Below, piece after piece: positions 24,738-34,879 of a DNA stretch of 64,000 nt; the first letter of the stretch is position 1, and each line of letters opens with the position of its first letter. Source of the DNA: Staphylococcus gallinarum (GTDB taxonomy: Bacteria; Bacillota; Bacilli; Staphylococcales; Staphylococcaceae); the NCBI RefSeq assembly GCF_000875895.1, contig NZ_JXCF01000007.1:1-64000 (forward strand), given 5' to 3'. The notes below the pieces were generated by a model, which was not told the DNA's origin, ran no database searches, and saw nothing but the letters and a program-made list of their open reading frames with translations. A program made the position numbers and the translations under genes.

Positions 24738-25373
24738 ATGGGTAGATATAATGCCAATACCGGATTAGGTGAATTTTATTATGCAGTATTATCTGAAACA
24801 GCAAATGGCGATTTAACAATAGGTGATATTAAAGTAGTGGATTATGTACAAGAAATGTCACTTGAATTCGGTGAAGAATTAGAAAAAGCATACGGTTCGA
24901 ATAAGGTAGCTGAAATTGCTAAATCAGCAGGAGAAACTCAAGGAACATTCAAATTCCACAAACTTCCTATTGATGTTCAAAAAGATTTATTAGGATTAAT
25001 CGAACATAAAGAAACAAGTAATGTATATGGTTTTGGTCAATCTTCCGGAATCACTTATACTGCTGTTGCTATTCCTAGAACTATGGAAGACGGTTCTAAA
25101 GAATGGTTTGGATTATCTAAAGGTGTGTTCACACGTCCTAATAAGGAAGGGCAAACTAAAGAAGATGGCGTAGAATTCGGTTCTGATGAAATTGAAGGTC
25201 AATTTATGGAACGTGAAGTAGGCGGCTTTGATGAAGATTTAGCAGTAATGATGGCCTACGACCAAAAAGGATCTACTGAAGGTAGAGATGCTATTTTTAA
25301 ATCTATTTTCGGTAAAGTATCTAATGAACAAACTCCAGAGCAACCTGATACAAACGAACAGGTAACACCCTAA
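24738..25373 (+). CDS. Major tail tube protein
   Basis: This 211-residue protein is of the phi13/TP901-1-type major tail family: GRYNANTGLGEFYYAVLSE, then KVVDYVQEMSLEFGEELEKAYGSNKVAEIAKSAGETQGTF. AAGGAGGAAATG start context. The frame ends ACA-CCC-TAA. A +1 slip gives a 231-residue form ending at 25434, with the same 20-residue extension type as the capsid. Confidence 0.92.
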   Translation: MGRYNANTGLGEFYYAVLSETANGDLTIGDIKVVDYVQEMSLEFGEELEKAYGSNKVAEIAKSAGETQGTFKFHKLPIDVQKDLLGLIEHKETSNVYGFGQSSGITYTAVAIPRTMEDGSKEWFGLSKGVFTRPNKEGQTKEDGVEFGSDEIEGQFMEREVGGFDEDLAVMMAYDQKGSTEGRDAIFKSIFGKVSNEQTPEQPDTNEQVTP

Positions 25374-25434
25374 CGAACCCCAAAATGTTGAGGTTACAGT
25401 GAATAGCAAGTCAGCTGTAATCTCTGCAGAATAG
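25368..25434 (+). other. Programmed +1 frameshift site and tail-tube extension
   Basis: CCC-TAA at 25368-25373. The +1 frame gives NEPQNVEVTVNSKSAVISAE and TAG at 25432-25434. The length is exactly 20 codons, as in the capsid case. The DNA around the slip (ACACCCTAA, CCCCAAAA, GTTGA) is shared with the capsid locus, which suggests cassette duplication or gene conversion. GAACCCC after the slip can pair with GGGG-CG-TTC after the stop. Confidence 0.8.
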
Positions 25435-25467
25435 GGGCGTTCATAGTATTAATAAGGAGGAAATGAA

Positions 25468-25989
25468 ATGGCAGATACATTAAAAGTTTATAAAGGTACT
25501 TATTTAGTAGGAAGTGCAGAAAGAGGTTCAGACGGAACAGCTAGTGTTACCATTAATGAATTAGAAGCTAATACCGATTATCCAGCAGGCACTTTCCAAG
25601 TGGCATTCGCTAACGATAACGGAGAATCAACTAAAGTAAAGGTGCCGGCGTTTAAAACTAATCCTATTAAAGTAACAGGAGTTACATTAGATAAAACAGA
25701 ATTAGCGCTTAACGTTGGAGATTCGGCTACTTTACAAGCGACTGTCTCACCATCAACAGCAACAGATAAGACTTTATCTTATGCAACATCAGATAATGCA
25801 ATTGCAACTGTTGATGAAAATGGTGTGGTAACAGCGGTAGCTGCAGGTACTGCTAACATTACAGTTACAACGAATGATGGTTCTAAGACAGCTACTTGTA
25901 ATTTAACAGTTTCAGAAGCTACACCTGAAGAACCTCAGAATGTAAATGTGGACTCTAACGAAACAGATGCAGACGTAACAGCAGAATAA
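25468..25989 (+). CDS. Ig-like (BIG2) virion decoration protein with incomplete FnIII-like start
   Basis: The product is 173 residues in three parts. Residues 2-63 (DTLKVYKGTYLVG..., TINELEANTDY, FQVAFANDNGES, TKVKVPAF) resemble strands C to G of a fibronectin type III domain without the first two strands. Residues 65-150 are a bacterial Ig-like BIG2 domain (VTGVTLDKTELALNVGD ... ATVDENGVVTAVAAGTANITVTT). Residues 154-173 (EEPQNVNVDSNETDADVTAE) match the extensions of capsid and tail tube. The gene has its own AAGGAGG and lies in the same frame as the tail extension, but four in-frame stops separate them. It probably decorates the virion and may aid surface binding. Confidence 0.8.
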   Translation: MADTLKVYKGTYLVGSAERGSDGTASVTINELEANTDYPAGTFQVAFANDNGESTKVKVPAFKTNPIKVTGVTLDKTELALNVGDSATLQATVSPSTATDKTLSYATSDNAIATVDENGVVTAVAAGTANITVTTNDGSKTATCNLTVSEATPEEPQNVNVDSNETDADVTAE

Positions 25990-25993
25990 TATT

Positions 25994-26018
25994 TAGGCGA
26001 CTTCGGTCGCCTATTTTT
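25994..26018 (+). terminator. Terminator after the Ig-like gene
   Basis: AGGCGA-CTTCGG-TCGCCT stem with ATTTTTG. It would reduce transcription from capsid and tube genes into the chaperone and tape measure genes, fitting the different amounts needed. Confidence 0.8.
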
Positions 26019-26083
26019 GTATACAAAAATAATATAAATAATCGGTCGAATAGAAAACCCGATGAAAAAGGAGAAATAAAATT

Positions 26084-26410
26084 ATGGCAAACGCATTAGT
26101 ATTAAACATTAACGGTGAAGAGAAAAAGTTTTATAAACAAGGTGGTTTCACAGGTAAACAAGCTCGTAAGGGAACACGTTTATCTATGAGAATGAGCGCT
26201 TTAAGTACAAATCCTGAAGGTTTAACTATTGAGCAAACAGAAAAATTTGAAGAAACGTTGGATCAAATCGAGAAAATGATTGCAGAAGATTTATATAATA
26301 ATCAATTCACAGTAGATGAATTGCAAGATGGCGTTGATGGTGACAAATACTTTGAAACAATTATCACTGAAGTTAGTGGAGCTAACGAAGACACGGGAAA
26401 GAAAAAATAG
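26084..26410 (+). CDS. Tail assembly chaperone, short form (gpG-like)
   Basis: The product is 108 residues; position between tail tube and tape measure and the presence of a slippery heptamer near its end identify it as the gpG-type chaperone. It ends KKK-stop. Ribosomes that slip at 26395 make the longer gpGT form. Confidence 0.85.
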   Translation: MANALVLNINGEEKKFYKQGGFTGKQARKGTRLSMRMSALSTNPEGLTIEQTEKFEETLDQIEKMIAEDLYNNQFTVDELQDGVDGDKYFETIITEVSGANEDTGKKK

Positions 26411-26652
26411 ATGGTAGTTCACTAACAAAAGAAGATTTGACTTTCGAACGCATGTCTAAAAACGTAGACATTATTTACCAAGATTTATTAGAAGCTGGAT
26501 GGAAGATGACAGATATAGATAACACAGAAATATTTGAACTCATAAGAATATTGCAGTTGAAAAATAAAAAAGAAAGCAAATCTAAAACTGTAGGAGCAAA
26601 CGAGAGCTTAATTGGAGCGATAACTGGTAAAGATCCACGTAAATCCAGTTAA
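26395..26652 (+). CDS. gpGT extension by -1 frameshift
   Basis: The heptamer G-GGA-AAG (26395-26401) is in the correct X-XXY-YYZ phase and is identical to the lambda G-T slippery site GGGAAAG. A -1 slip reads on through KEKIDGSSLTKEDLTFERMSK to 26652. This adds the T domain (about 70 residues, VDIIYQDLLEAGWKMTDID) that binds the tape measure. The segment from a TTG at 26437 is probably not translated on its own. Confidence 0.85.
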   Translation, partial: GKEKIDGSSLTKEDLTFERMSKNVDIIYQDLLEAGWKMTDIDNTEIFELIRILQLKNKKESKSKTVGANESLIGAITGKDPRKSS

Positions 26653-26691
26653 GCTCTTTTTTTATGAACTTTTGTAGAAAGGAGGATGTAA

Positions 26692-29600
26692 ATGGCAGGT
26701 GATATAAAAGGATTCACTATAGATTTAGGGATTGATACCTCGGATATTGATAGAGGAATGGCTAATTTACAACGTAAATTAAAAACAGCTGACGCACAAA
26801 TGAAAGCAAATTTATCAACTTTTGATAAAGCTGAAAAATCAGTAGATAAATACGGAACAGAACTTGAAGGTTTAAATAAAAAGCTTACACAACAAGGTCG
26901 TGTCAGTGAAGAATCACAGAAAAAATTGGATAAATTAAGAAATGCGCAAGAAAGCATGTCTGACAAACTTAAAGAATCGGCTGTGAACGCTCAAAATGCG
27001 AAAAAACGATATGATGATTTGAGTAATTCATATGAAAAGATGAATAATGAATTAAAAGAACATCAATCTAGTGTTAAGTCTGCACAAAATGCCCAAAAAC
27101 AGATGCAAAATACTGTTACAGCATTGGGTGCTAAAATGAAAAACGCTAAAAGTTCTGTAGATGAATTAGAACAAGAATTCAAAGAGTTGAGTGAATCAGG
27201 AAAAGCATCTAAAACAGAATTAACTTCTTTAAGTAATCAATTATCTAAGGCCAAGGTTAACTATAACAACCTTTCTAAAGCAGTTGATAGTGCAAAGAAA
27301 GATTTAAATGAATCTAAAATAGCCACATCTAATGCAAAAAATGAATTACAAAAATTCAGTGACGCAAATAATGATGCTATGGTTAATGCTAAAACTGCAA
27401 TGACTGAAGCTAAGAAAGAAGCAAATAATGCCGAAAAATCTTACGCTTCTTTGAATCGAGAAGTTGGCCAATTACCGGCTAAGTTAGATAAAGCAGAAAA
27501 AGAAGTTTATGAAAATGCATTAGCTTATAATGTTTTGCAAAACAGAATTAATGAAACTAATGATGAATTATCGAAGTTACAACGCAAACAAACAATCATT
27601 GGTGGCATTGGCGTAGCAGCTGCTGCAATGGGTCAACGTTGGGAAGAAGTTAACGCTAAAATCAATAAAATTGGTAATAGTTTTAGAAATGTTGGTTATG
27701 TTGTCAGAGGGATTGCTATGGGTGGATTGATTGCGAACATTTCCGCTATTATTCCGGTTGCTGGTAGTGCAGTAAGTGCCATTGCTGGTATTGGTGGTGC
27801 TGCAACTGCAGCTGCTGGTGGCGCTATTGGTTTGGGTGGCGCATATGGAACTGCATTAGGTGGTGTTATGGCATTCACAGGCCAAGCAACAACAGCACTA
27901 AAAATGTTAGAAGACGGAGAAATACGTGTTACTAATGAAGTCAGAAACTACAAAAATGTATTAAGTGGCTTACAAAACCAATGGAAAGATCTAGTCAAAG
28001 CAAATCAGGCTGCAATTTTCAACACAATGGCTAACGGTATTAATATTGCAAGAATTGCTTTAACACAATTGACACCTTTCATTACACAGACTACTAACAA
28101 GATTGCTAGTGCATCTAAAGAAATGCGTAACTGGGTTACCTCTTCAGAAAATGCGCAAAATGCCTTCAAACTTATTAATAATATAGGACCTCCTATATTC
28201 CAAAATTTACTCAATGCAGCAATGCGTGTTGGTAATGGTATAACTCACATGTTTACAGAATTTGGACCACTATTCACATGGACTGGTAAAGGTATTGAAA
28301 GTCTAGCTAATAAATTCAATGCATGGGCAAATAGCACTAGTACTGATAAAGGAATTGCTCAGTTTATAGAGTATACTAAAACGAATTTACCTGTTGTAGG
28401 ACAAATATTTGGTAATGTATTCAACGGTATAATCAGTCTTTTTCAAGCTTTTAGTGGTCATTCTCAAACAGTAATGCAGGGTATGGCAGGAGTAACTAAA
28501 ACATTTAAAGATTGGGCAGCTAATTTATCTTCTACTGAAGGATTCAAAAACTTTATAGCTTATTTAAATCAAAACGGCCCTAAAGTTTGGCAGTTATTAA
28601 AAAACATTGGCAACATTATTGTTGGTTTAGTTAAAGGTATGGCTCCAGTTGGTTCGGTAGTGCTTAGTATTACAACTGCTATTACTGGATTTATTGCTAA
28701 GGGTGCGACAGCTAATAACACAATGGGGATGATGACAGGTATTTTAACTGCTGTAGGTGGCACATTAGCAGCTATAATTCCTATATGGGGTGTTTATAGA
28801 ACTGTAATGGGTAGTGTAACTATAGCCACTGGTATAGCAAGAGCAGCAACAACTGTATATCGTGGTGTTATGAGTGCTGCACAAACTGCAACCATAGCAT
28901 ATATGTATGCTACTAAAGGATTAACTGTTGCTCAAATGGGGCAAGCAGTTAAGTCAAAAGTCGCTGCAGCAGCAACAGTGGTGTGGACAGGAGTTACAAA
29001 AGCAGCAACTATAGCAACCAAAGGTTTAGGTCTAGCTATTAAATTTATGACAGGTCCTATAGGATTAGTTATTACCGCAATTACTGCACTAGTAGCAGGT
29101 ATCGTCTATTTATGGAAGAACAATGAAACTTTTCGTAATTTCGTGATTACTGCTTGGAATCAAATTAAAGCTACTGCCATATCAGTATTTGGTTTCTTAA
29201 AACCTTATATTATCGGTATTTGGAATGGTATCAAAAATGTAAGCATTGCAGTTTGGAATGGTTTGAAAACTGCAGCAATTGCAACGTGGAATGGCATTAA
29301 ATTTGCTATACAAAATCCAATTCAAGCATTAAAAATTGTTTTATCTGCAATATGGAACGGTATAAAAGTAGCGGCATTATGGGTTTGGAACGCAATAAAA
29401 TCAGGTGTTATAAAAATCGTTAAGCTTTGGATAGCTGCAATGAGATTATATATCACTTTGATTAAGACGGTCGTTACTACAGTTTTCAACGCAGTTAAGA
29501 ATTTTTCAATTAGAGTTTGGACATCTTTAAAAAATGGAGTAGTTCGATTAGCTAAATTATTATATACAGGTGTGACTAATTATTTCAAACTTGTAAGGAA

Positions 29601-31980
29601 AGTCAATTCTGTAATTTTTAATGCAGTTAAGAATTTTGCACTAAAAATTTGGACTTCTATAAAAAATGGTGTTATTTCAAGAGCTAAGTCATTGTGGAAT
29701 GGTGTTCGAAATACATTTAACACTTTGAGAAAAGGCGTATCCGCAATTTTTAATGGTGTAAAAAATATAGCTTATAAAGCATGGAGCTGGATTCGTAATA
29801 AAGTAGTTAATTATGCTAAATCTTTATGGAACGGTGTACGAAACACTTTTAATTCTTTAAGAAAAGGTGTTTCGAATATTTTTGGAAGTGTTAAAAATAA
29901 TGCTATAAAAGTATGGAATACCATTAAAAATAAATTAACTGGAATTGCATCAAGTATTTGGAATTCTGTTAAGAAAACTTTTAATAACATGAAAAATGGT
30001 TTGAAAGGGATTATCGACAAAATCAAAGGTCATATCACCGGAATGGTAAATGCAGTTAAAAAAGGTCTGAATAAACTTATTGAAGGCGTTAACTGGGTTG
30101 GCGATAAGCTTGGAATGAAAAAGTTACCATCTATTAAGTTGCATACCGGTACTGACCATACTAATACTACAACTAATGTTGTGAAAAATGGTAAAATCGC
30201 TCGTGACACATTCGCTACTGTTGGCGATAAAGGTAAAGGTAACGGACCAGGCGGTTTCCGACATGAAATGATTCGTTATCCAAACGGTAAAACAGCTATT
30301 ACACCTAATAGAGATACAACGGCTTATCTACCACAAGGATCAACTGTTTATAATGGTGCTCAAACTTATAGTGCGCTAAGTAGCAGTCCAGCTTTTTCAA
30401 ATGGAACAATGCCTAAGTTTCATAATGGTACAAATAAAAAGAAACATTGGTACGAAAATGTTGCTGATAAAGTGACAAAAGGTGTATCTGATTTCGGTAA
30501 AGGAGCAGGGCAAAAATTCCATGGTGTAAAAGATAAAACATCAGAATTTTTAGAAGGTGCAAAAAGTGTCGTAGGTAAGGGTACTAAGTGGCTCGGCGAT
30601 AAAGTCGGAGACGTTATGGATTGGGTAAGTAAACCTGGAAAGTTACTAAATAAAATTTTAGAAGGTTTCGGTGTAGACATGAAATCTTTTGGTATTCCTA
30701 AAGGCGCAAGCTTACCTTTTGATATGATGAAAGCGATGTTTAGCAAATTAAAACAAAGTGCTACTGATTTGTTGAAAAGCTGGTTAGAGGATGCTCAAGG
30801 TGGAGAAGGAGATGCCAGTTGGTTATTCAAACATCCAATATGGCAAAAATTCGGTAACTACACCGGCGGATTAAATTTTAACGGTGGTAAACACTACGGT
30901 ATGGACTTTGGAATGCCAATAGGCACTAATGTTAAAGCAGTTGCAGGCGGTAAAGTTTCTAATGTATGGACTGATTACGGTGGCGGTAAGTCAGTAGAAG
31001 TTCAATTAGGAAAAAACATGTGGAATTGGTATATGCATTTGTCTAAACAATTAGTTAAAAAAGGGCAAAAGGTTAATGCTGGTGATTTAATTGGTAAATC
31101 AGGTGACACTGGTAATTTCGTACGAGGAGCACATTTACATTTCCAATTAATGAAAGGTGACCACCCGGGAAATGATACAGCTAAAGACCCGATGAGTTGG
31201 TTGAAAGGATTGACTGGTGGAGGTAAAAAAGCAGCTTCTAAATGGGCACCAGAAATTCGAAAAGCAGCCAAAAGAATGAAAGTTAATTTATCTAACAAAG
31301 AGTTACAGGGTATCATAGCTCAAATACAACGTGAATCTAATGGTGATGCTGGTGTAACTCAAGGTAACATCGGCGATATAAATAACTTGAGAGGAACACC
31401 AGCGCAAGGTTTATTACAATATGTACCTAGTACTTTCAAATCCTACGCAGTTAAAGGTCACGGAAACATTAAAAGCGGTTATGACCAATTACTTGCATTC
31501 TTTAACAACTCTAACTGGAAACGTGATTTACCTTACGGCAAAAGCGGTTGGGGTCCAACAGGACATAGACGTTTTGCTACAGGTGGATTAATAAAAAATT
31601 CTGGTTGGTATAATATTGCTGAAGCAGGCTATCCAGAATGGGTAATTCCTACTGATCCTAGTAGACGTAATGACGCTATGAAATTACTTGCTTTAGCAGC
31701 GCAAGATATTCAAGGCGGAAAATCTACCACAGGTAATAAAAGACCTAACAATTTAAAATCACCTAGTACGTCTAATGACGATTCTATGCTTAAAAAGGTT
31801 GTAGAACGCCAAGATGAACAAATTAATCAAATGCATCAAGCAATAAATTATTTAGCGCAGTTAGTTACTAGCAATCAAGATATAGTTAACAAACCTGTTC
31901 CGACCGAGGAAGGTATCAGTAAAAAACAGGGTCAGCGTTCTAAATTGATGGCGTTTAATATTGGAGGTAGTTTAAATTAA
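26692..31980 (+). CDS. Tape measure protein with M23 peptidase and lytic transglycosylase domains
   Basis: This 1762-residue protein sets tail length. Residues 1-310 are long coiled coil ([20 protein letters not shown]...). Residues 335-420 and 680-840 are Gly/Ala-rich hydrophobic segments, probably for membrane insertion. Residues 850-1130 carry Trp-containing repeats ([17 protein letters not shown] and similar). An M23 metallopeptidase domain follows at about 1385-1500 ([12 protein letters not shown] near 1400; [10 protein letters not shown] near 1480). An SLT lytic transglycosylase is at about 1530-1635 ([25 protein letters not shown]). The two wall hydrolases would open peptidoglycan during DNA entry. 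Confidence 0.95.
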   Translation: MAGDIKGFTIDLGIDTSDIDRGMANLQRKLKTADAQMKANLSTFDKAEKSVDKYGTELEGLNKKLTQQGRVSEESQKKLDKLRNAQESMSDKLKESAVNAQNAKKRYDDLSNSYEKMNNELKEHQSSVKSAQNAQKQMQNTVTALGAKMKNAKSSVDELEQEFKELSESGKASKTELTSLSNQLSKAKVNYNNLSKAVDSAKKDLNESKIATSNAKNELQKFSDANNDAMVNAKTAMTEAKKEANNAEKSYASLNREVGQLPAKLDKAEKEVYENALAYNVLQNRINETNDELSKLQRKQTIIGGIGVAAAAMGQRWEEVNAKINKIGNSFRNVGYVVRGIAMGGLIANISAIIPVAGSAVSAIAGIGGAATAAAGGAIGLGGAYGTALGGVMAFTGQATTALKMLEDGEIRVTNEVRNYKNVLSGLQNQWKDLVKANQAAIFNTMANGINIARIALTQLTPFITQTTNKIASASKEMRNWVTSSENAQNAFKLINNIGPPIFQNLLNAAMRVGNGITHMFTEFGPLFTWTGKGIESLANKFNAWANSTSTDKGIAQFIEYTKTNLPVVGQIFGNVFNGIISLFQAFSGHSQTVMQGMAGVTKTFKDWAANLSSTEGFKNFIAYLNQNGPKVWQLLKNIGNIIVGLVKGMAPVGSVVLSITTAITGFIAKGATANNTMGMMTGILTAVGGTLAAIIPIWGVYRTVMGSVTIATGIARAATTVYRGVMSAAQTATIAYMYATKGLTVAQMGQAVKSKVAAAATVVWTGVTKAATIATKGLGLAIKFMTGPIGLVITAITALVAGIVYLWKNNETFRNFVITAWNQIKATAISVFGFLKPYIIGIWNGIKNVSIAVWNGLKTAAIATWNGIKFAIQNPIQALKIVLSAIWNGIKVAALWVWNAIKSGVIKIVKLWIAAMRLYITLIKTVVTTVFNAVKNFSIRVWTSLKNGVVRLAKLLYTGVTNYFKLVRKVNSVIFNAVKNFALKIWTSIKNGVISRAKSLWNGVRNTFNTLRKGVSAIFNGVKNIAYKAWSWIRNKVVNYAKSLWNGVRNTFNSLRKGVSNIFGSVKNNAIKVWNTIKNKLTGIASSIWNSVKKTFNNMKNGLKGIIDKIKGHITGMVNAVKKGLNKLIEGVNWVGDKLGMKKLPSIKLHTGTDHTNTTTNVVKNGKIARDTFATVGDKGKGNGPGGFRHEMIRYPNGKTAITPNRDTTAYLPQGSTVYNGAQTYSALSSSPAFSNGTMPKFHNGTNKKKHWYENVADKVTKGVSDFGKGAGQKFHGVKDKTSEFLEGAKSVVGKGTKWLGDKVGDVMDWVSKPGKLLNKILEGFGVDMKSFGIPKGASLPFDMMKAMFSKLKQSATDLLKSWLEDAQGGEGDASWLFKHPIWQKFGNYTGGLNFNGGKHYGMDFGMPIGTNVKAVAGGKVSNVWTDYGGGKSVEVQLGKNMWNWYMHLSKQLVKKGQKVNAGDLIGKSGDTGNFVRGAHLHFQLMKGDHPGNDTAKDPMSWLKGLTGGGKKAASKWAPEIRKAAKRMKVNLSNKELQGIIAQIQRESNGDAGVTQGNIGDINNLRGTPAQGLLQYVPSTFKSYAVKGHGNIKSGYDQLLAFFNNSNWKRDLPYGKSGWGPTGHRRFATGGLIKNSGWYNIAEAGYPEWVIPTDPSRRNDAMKLLALAAQDIQGGKSTTGNKRPNNLKSPSTSNDDSMLKKVVERQDEQINQMHQAINYLAQLVTSNQDIVNKPVPTEEGISKKQGQRSKLMAFNIGGSLN

Positions 31981-32807
31981 TGAAACATGAAGTGAAAATT
32001 TTTAATGATGAATTCAATGTGAATTTAACTGATATACCTAAATTGAAATTTCTAGATTTTTCAGAAGAAGGAGTAGAGGTTAAAGCAAATACTAAGGAGA
32101 TAAATGGCACAGATGGTGTAGTTATGGGACCGATTAATTTCGGTCCTTTTGATTTAGTTTTGAATTTTTCCTTTATTGGTCATGATATTGATGACTATAA
32201 CTTAATGTTACAAAAACTTAGAAGATTACTTTTCAAAAGAGAAGCATTTTATATTTGGCATTCATTTATGCCTGGAAAAAAATACGCTGTCTATTGTACT
32301 GAAAATGCAATAGATTTTAAAACGCCTACTTTTGGTACATTTTCTATTAAATTTTCAGTAATAAAAGGTTATTCAGAATCATTAAGAGAAACTGATAAGT
32401 TTAGTTTATCAAGTGGTGAATGGCAATTTGAAACAGGTGTATTATCGGTAGATGATGTTAAATACAAACACAATACTACAGGATTTAAGATTTATAACGG
32501 TTCTACTGACACGATAGACCCACACATTCGACATAAATTTAGATTATTAATTAATATTGATGCGCCGAAAGGTTTTACACTCACTAACAATACAACGGGT
32601 GATGTTTTTAAATATAATAAGGCAATTAAAAAGAAACAAACATTAATATTAAATGGTGTTCATCCTACAATAGATAATAAACGCGTAGGATCGAATACAA
32701 ATTGGCAATGGATTACATTAGTTCCAGGGTTCAATGAAATTGAAATTACTGGCGAAAATATTAGTAATCCCACGACACAATGGGTTTTCCCATTTATATA
32801 TAGGTAG
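31980..32807 (+). CDS. Distal tail protein (Dit-like)
   Basis: The product is 275 residues. NTKEINGTDGVVMGPINFGPFDLVLNFSFIGHDIDDYNLML and REAFYIWHSFMPGKKYAV are typical of phage tail Dit proteins: an N-terminal ring domain and a C-terminal beta-sandwich. It forms the hub linking tail tube and baseplate. It overlaps the tape measure stop by one base. Confidence 0.88.
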   Translation: MKHEVKIFNDEFNVNLTDIPKLKFLDFSEEGVEVKANTKEINGTDGVVMGPINFGPFDLVLNFSFIGHDIDDYNLMLQKLRRLLFKREAFYIWHSFMPGKKYAVYCTENAIDFKTPTFGTFSIKFSVIKGYSESLRETDKFSLSSGEWQFETGVLSVDDVKYKHNTTGFKIYNGSTDTIDPHIRHKFRLLINIDAPKGFTLTNNTTGDVFKYNKAIKKKQTLILNGVHPTIDNKRVGSNTNWQWITLVPGFNEIEITGENISNPTTQWVFPFIYR

Positions 32808-32816
32808 GTGAATGAA

Positions 32817-34406
32817 TTGGACGCATTGATATTAAAAAATAGAAAAGGTACATTCGGTGAAATATTAACAGATTTTGATTTAGATTCTTTTAAATATGAA
32901 TATGAAAAAAATAATGAGCGCTCAATTTCGTTTACTATATATAAAACAAATAACAATGCTGATATTTTTGAAAATGTTTTGAATGAAATGTTGCTTGAAT
33001 GGAAAGGTCAAACGTATGTTATTAAATCCACATCTATAAAATATGATGGAAGTATCGTTACAAATGAAGTTGTGGCTAAACATATATTTATGGAGTTTCA
33101 AAATCACTATATTCAAAAGGATTTAGAAAATGAAGAACTGAATGGCGAAGAATCTACTGGTGATGAAACTAAAACTACTATGACATTAGAACAATATTTA
33201 GATTTTGGTTTTAAAGGTAACAAACTTGATTTCAGTTACGAAATTAAAGGCGATTTTAAAGACAGAAAGCCCGTAGAGGAACTTGGTAATAAAAATGGTA
33301 TGGAATATATTACTGAAGGTGCAGATGTATTTGATTATATTTATTTTGCGGATAATAAAAAGATTTACTTTTATGATCAATCGACGTTTTATCAAATGTC
33401 AGATATGCCTTTAATCTACAAATATAATTCTAGTGAGGTACAAGCAACAACCACTACGACTGATGTTAAAACATATATTCAAGGCTATGGCCAAAAGAAA
33501 ACCAAAACTGAAACTAAAAATTATAATCCTATTAAACCACCGGATTTAAAGTTTAATGGTAAGTTTTTCAAAGAAGGCACATGGCGAACACAAAATGTCG
33601 GTGATTCATACGAGAAAACATTTGAATGTAAGTGGGGAAATGAAACGCTAACTTGGACTCTCAAGAAACTATCAAGAGGTGGATTGTTAGATGTATATTT
33701 AGATGGCGAATTAATAAATAGATACAGTTGTTATAGTCACACCGCACGTTCTGAACAAATAGTTATTGCACGTAATTTAAGCAAAGGCTCACATACTTTC
33801 AAGGCTGTTCATAGAGGTGCAGACCCTAACGTTAAAGAATATAAAACAGCACCTACGATGTATGTAGGTACTGAAAAATCTACAGTGTTAAATATAACTG
33901 CTGTATTAAAAGGTTCTGATATGTATAAAGCCTATGCAGAATACAAATCACCTAATTATGAATTGTTTGGCCATTCAGAAGCGCCAACTCTGTTTGATGA
34001 TACAGCATTAGATGAAGATGAATTACTGACAAATCTAAAAGCACAATTAAATGACCAACCTACAGTAGAGGTATCAACAAACTATTTAGGCAGTGTGGAA
34101 GATAAACATTACTTAGGTGATGGAGATATAAAAGAAAATCACATGATACATTTCATACACAAACCATTAGGTTTTAATATAGATTTAAAAGTAGTGAAAT
34201 TAACCGTACCACATCCATTAACTAATGAATCAGTTGAAGTAGATTTCAGTAATTCTCCAACTGACATTATTAAAATACAACAAAATTTAAATAGAAATAT
34301 TAAAAAAATGAATAATCTAACGCAGGGCGGCTCACTAGGTGAATCGTCTTTTTCTATGCCGAAATTAGCGTCAGATTCAATAGGGAGTGTGTTAGTTGAT
34401 GGATAA
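32817..34406 (+). CDS. Tail-associated hub protein (Tal / prophage endopeptidase tail)
   Basis: This protein of about 529 residues is the gp18/Tal-type baseplate hub. I chose TTG 32817, six bases after GGTAGGTG; GTG 32808 is possible. The N terminus LDALILKNRKGTFGEILTDF is the usual first strand of the domain. The segment from about 210 to 380 is a galectin/jelly-roll-like insertion (LKFNGKFFKEGTWRTQNVGDSYEKTF...) flanked by hub domains. It would act at the tail tip. Confidence 0.85.
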   Translation: MDALILKNRKGTFGEILTDFDLDSFKYEYEKNNERSISFTIYKTNNNADIFENVLNEMLLEWKGQTYVIKSTSIKYDGSIVTNEVVAKHIFMEFQNHYIQKDLENEELNGEESTGDETKTTMTLEQYLDFGFKGNKLDFSYEIKGDFKDRKPVEELGNKNGMEYITEGADVFDYIYFADNKKIYFYDQSTFYQMSDMPLIYKYNSSEVQATTTTTDVKTYIQGYGQKKTKTETKNYNPIKPPDLKFNGKFFKEGTWRTQNVGDSYEKTFECKWGNETLTWTLKKLSRGGLLDVYLDGELINRYSCYSHTARSEQIVIARNLSKGSHTFKAVHRGADPNVKEYKTAPTMYVGTEKSTVLNITAVLKGSDMYKAYAEYKSPNYELFGHSEAPTLFDDTALDEDELLTNLKAQLNDQPTVEVSTNYLGSVEDKHYLGDGDIKENHMIHFIHKPLGFNIDLKVVKLTVPHPLTNESVEVDFSNSPTDIIKIQQNLNRNIKKMNNLTQGGSLGESSFSMPKLASDSIGSVLVDG

Positions 34407-34863
34407 CCCTACAGAAATTAAATATCCATTTGATGATTATGGCGACCCTTACTATGCTGCAACACATTTTAAAGCGATTCAAAATATCGAAGATATATTA
34501 AAAGATTCTACAGATTGGATTGAATTTACGCCGTTAAGCGGAAAACCTAACACTGAATTTAAAGCAGAGGGTGACAATGGATTTAACTGTTCCTACAGAG
34601 AAATAAATGTTTTAGGCATTGTAAAAATAAAAAGTGTAAGAATTAATTTATCTAATGTACAAAATGGTATGACAATCGCTAATCTGCCAGAAAATTTTGT
34701 TTCTGAATCGCAATCTTGGCCAATTAGAACGCCAAACACTCATTTACCAGCCATCGTCTCATTACGACCAAATGGTAAATTAACACTTGTTTTCAATAAA
34801 CAAGACACAGAGACATGGACAGAAACAGATTATATATATGGATCACACACATGGATAGAATAG
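34399..34863 (+). CDS. Small baseplate protein sharing the BppU C-terminal domain
   Basis: The product is 154 residues from ATG 34399. The C-terminal part (about 40-154: DWIEFTPLSG...NGFNCSYREINVLG...TIANLPENF...WPIRTPN...YGSHTWIE) lines up with the last 110 residues of the BppU protein ending at 39038. It is probably a receptor-binding or decoration domain used twice in this baseplate. It overlaps the Tal gene by 8 bp. Confidence 0.75.
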   Translation: MDNPTEIKYPFDDYGDPYYAATHFKAIQNIEDILKDSTDWIEFTPLSGKPNTEFKAEGDNGFNCSYREINVLGIVKIKSVRINLSNVQNGMTIANLPENFVSESQSWPIRTPNTHLPAIVSLRPNGKLTLVFNKQDTETWTETDYIYGSHTWIE

Positions 34864-34879
34864 AAAGGGTGATAGGAAT

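Noticed and set aside
25432..25470. Stop-codon readthrough joining the tail extension to the Ig-like gene in the same frame
   Set aside because: Four stops (TAG, TAG, TAA, TAA) and a strong AAGGAGG before ATG make separate initiation far more likely.
26437..26652. Independent gene from TTG 26437
   Set aside because: The frame is open back to the slippery heptamer and matches a gpT extension; the TTG has no good ribosome site.
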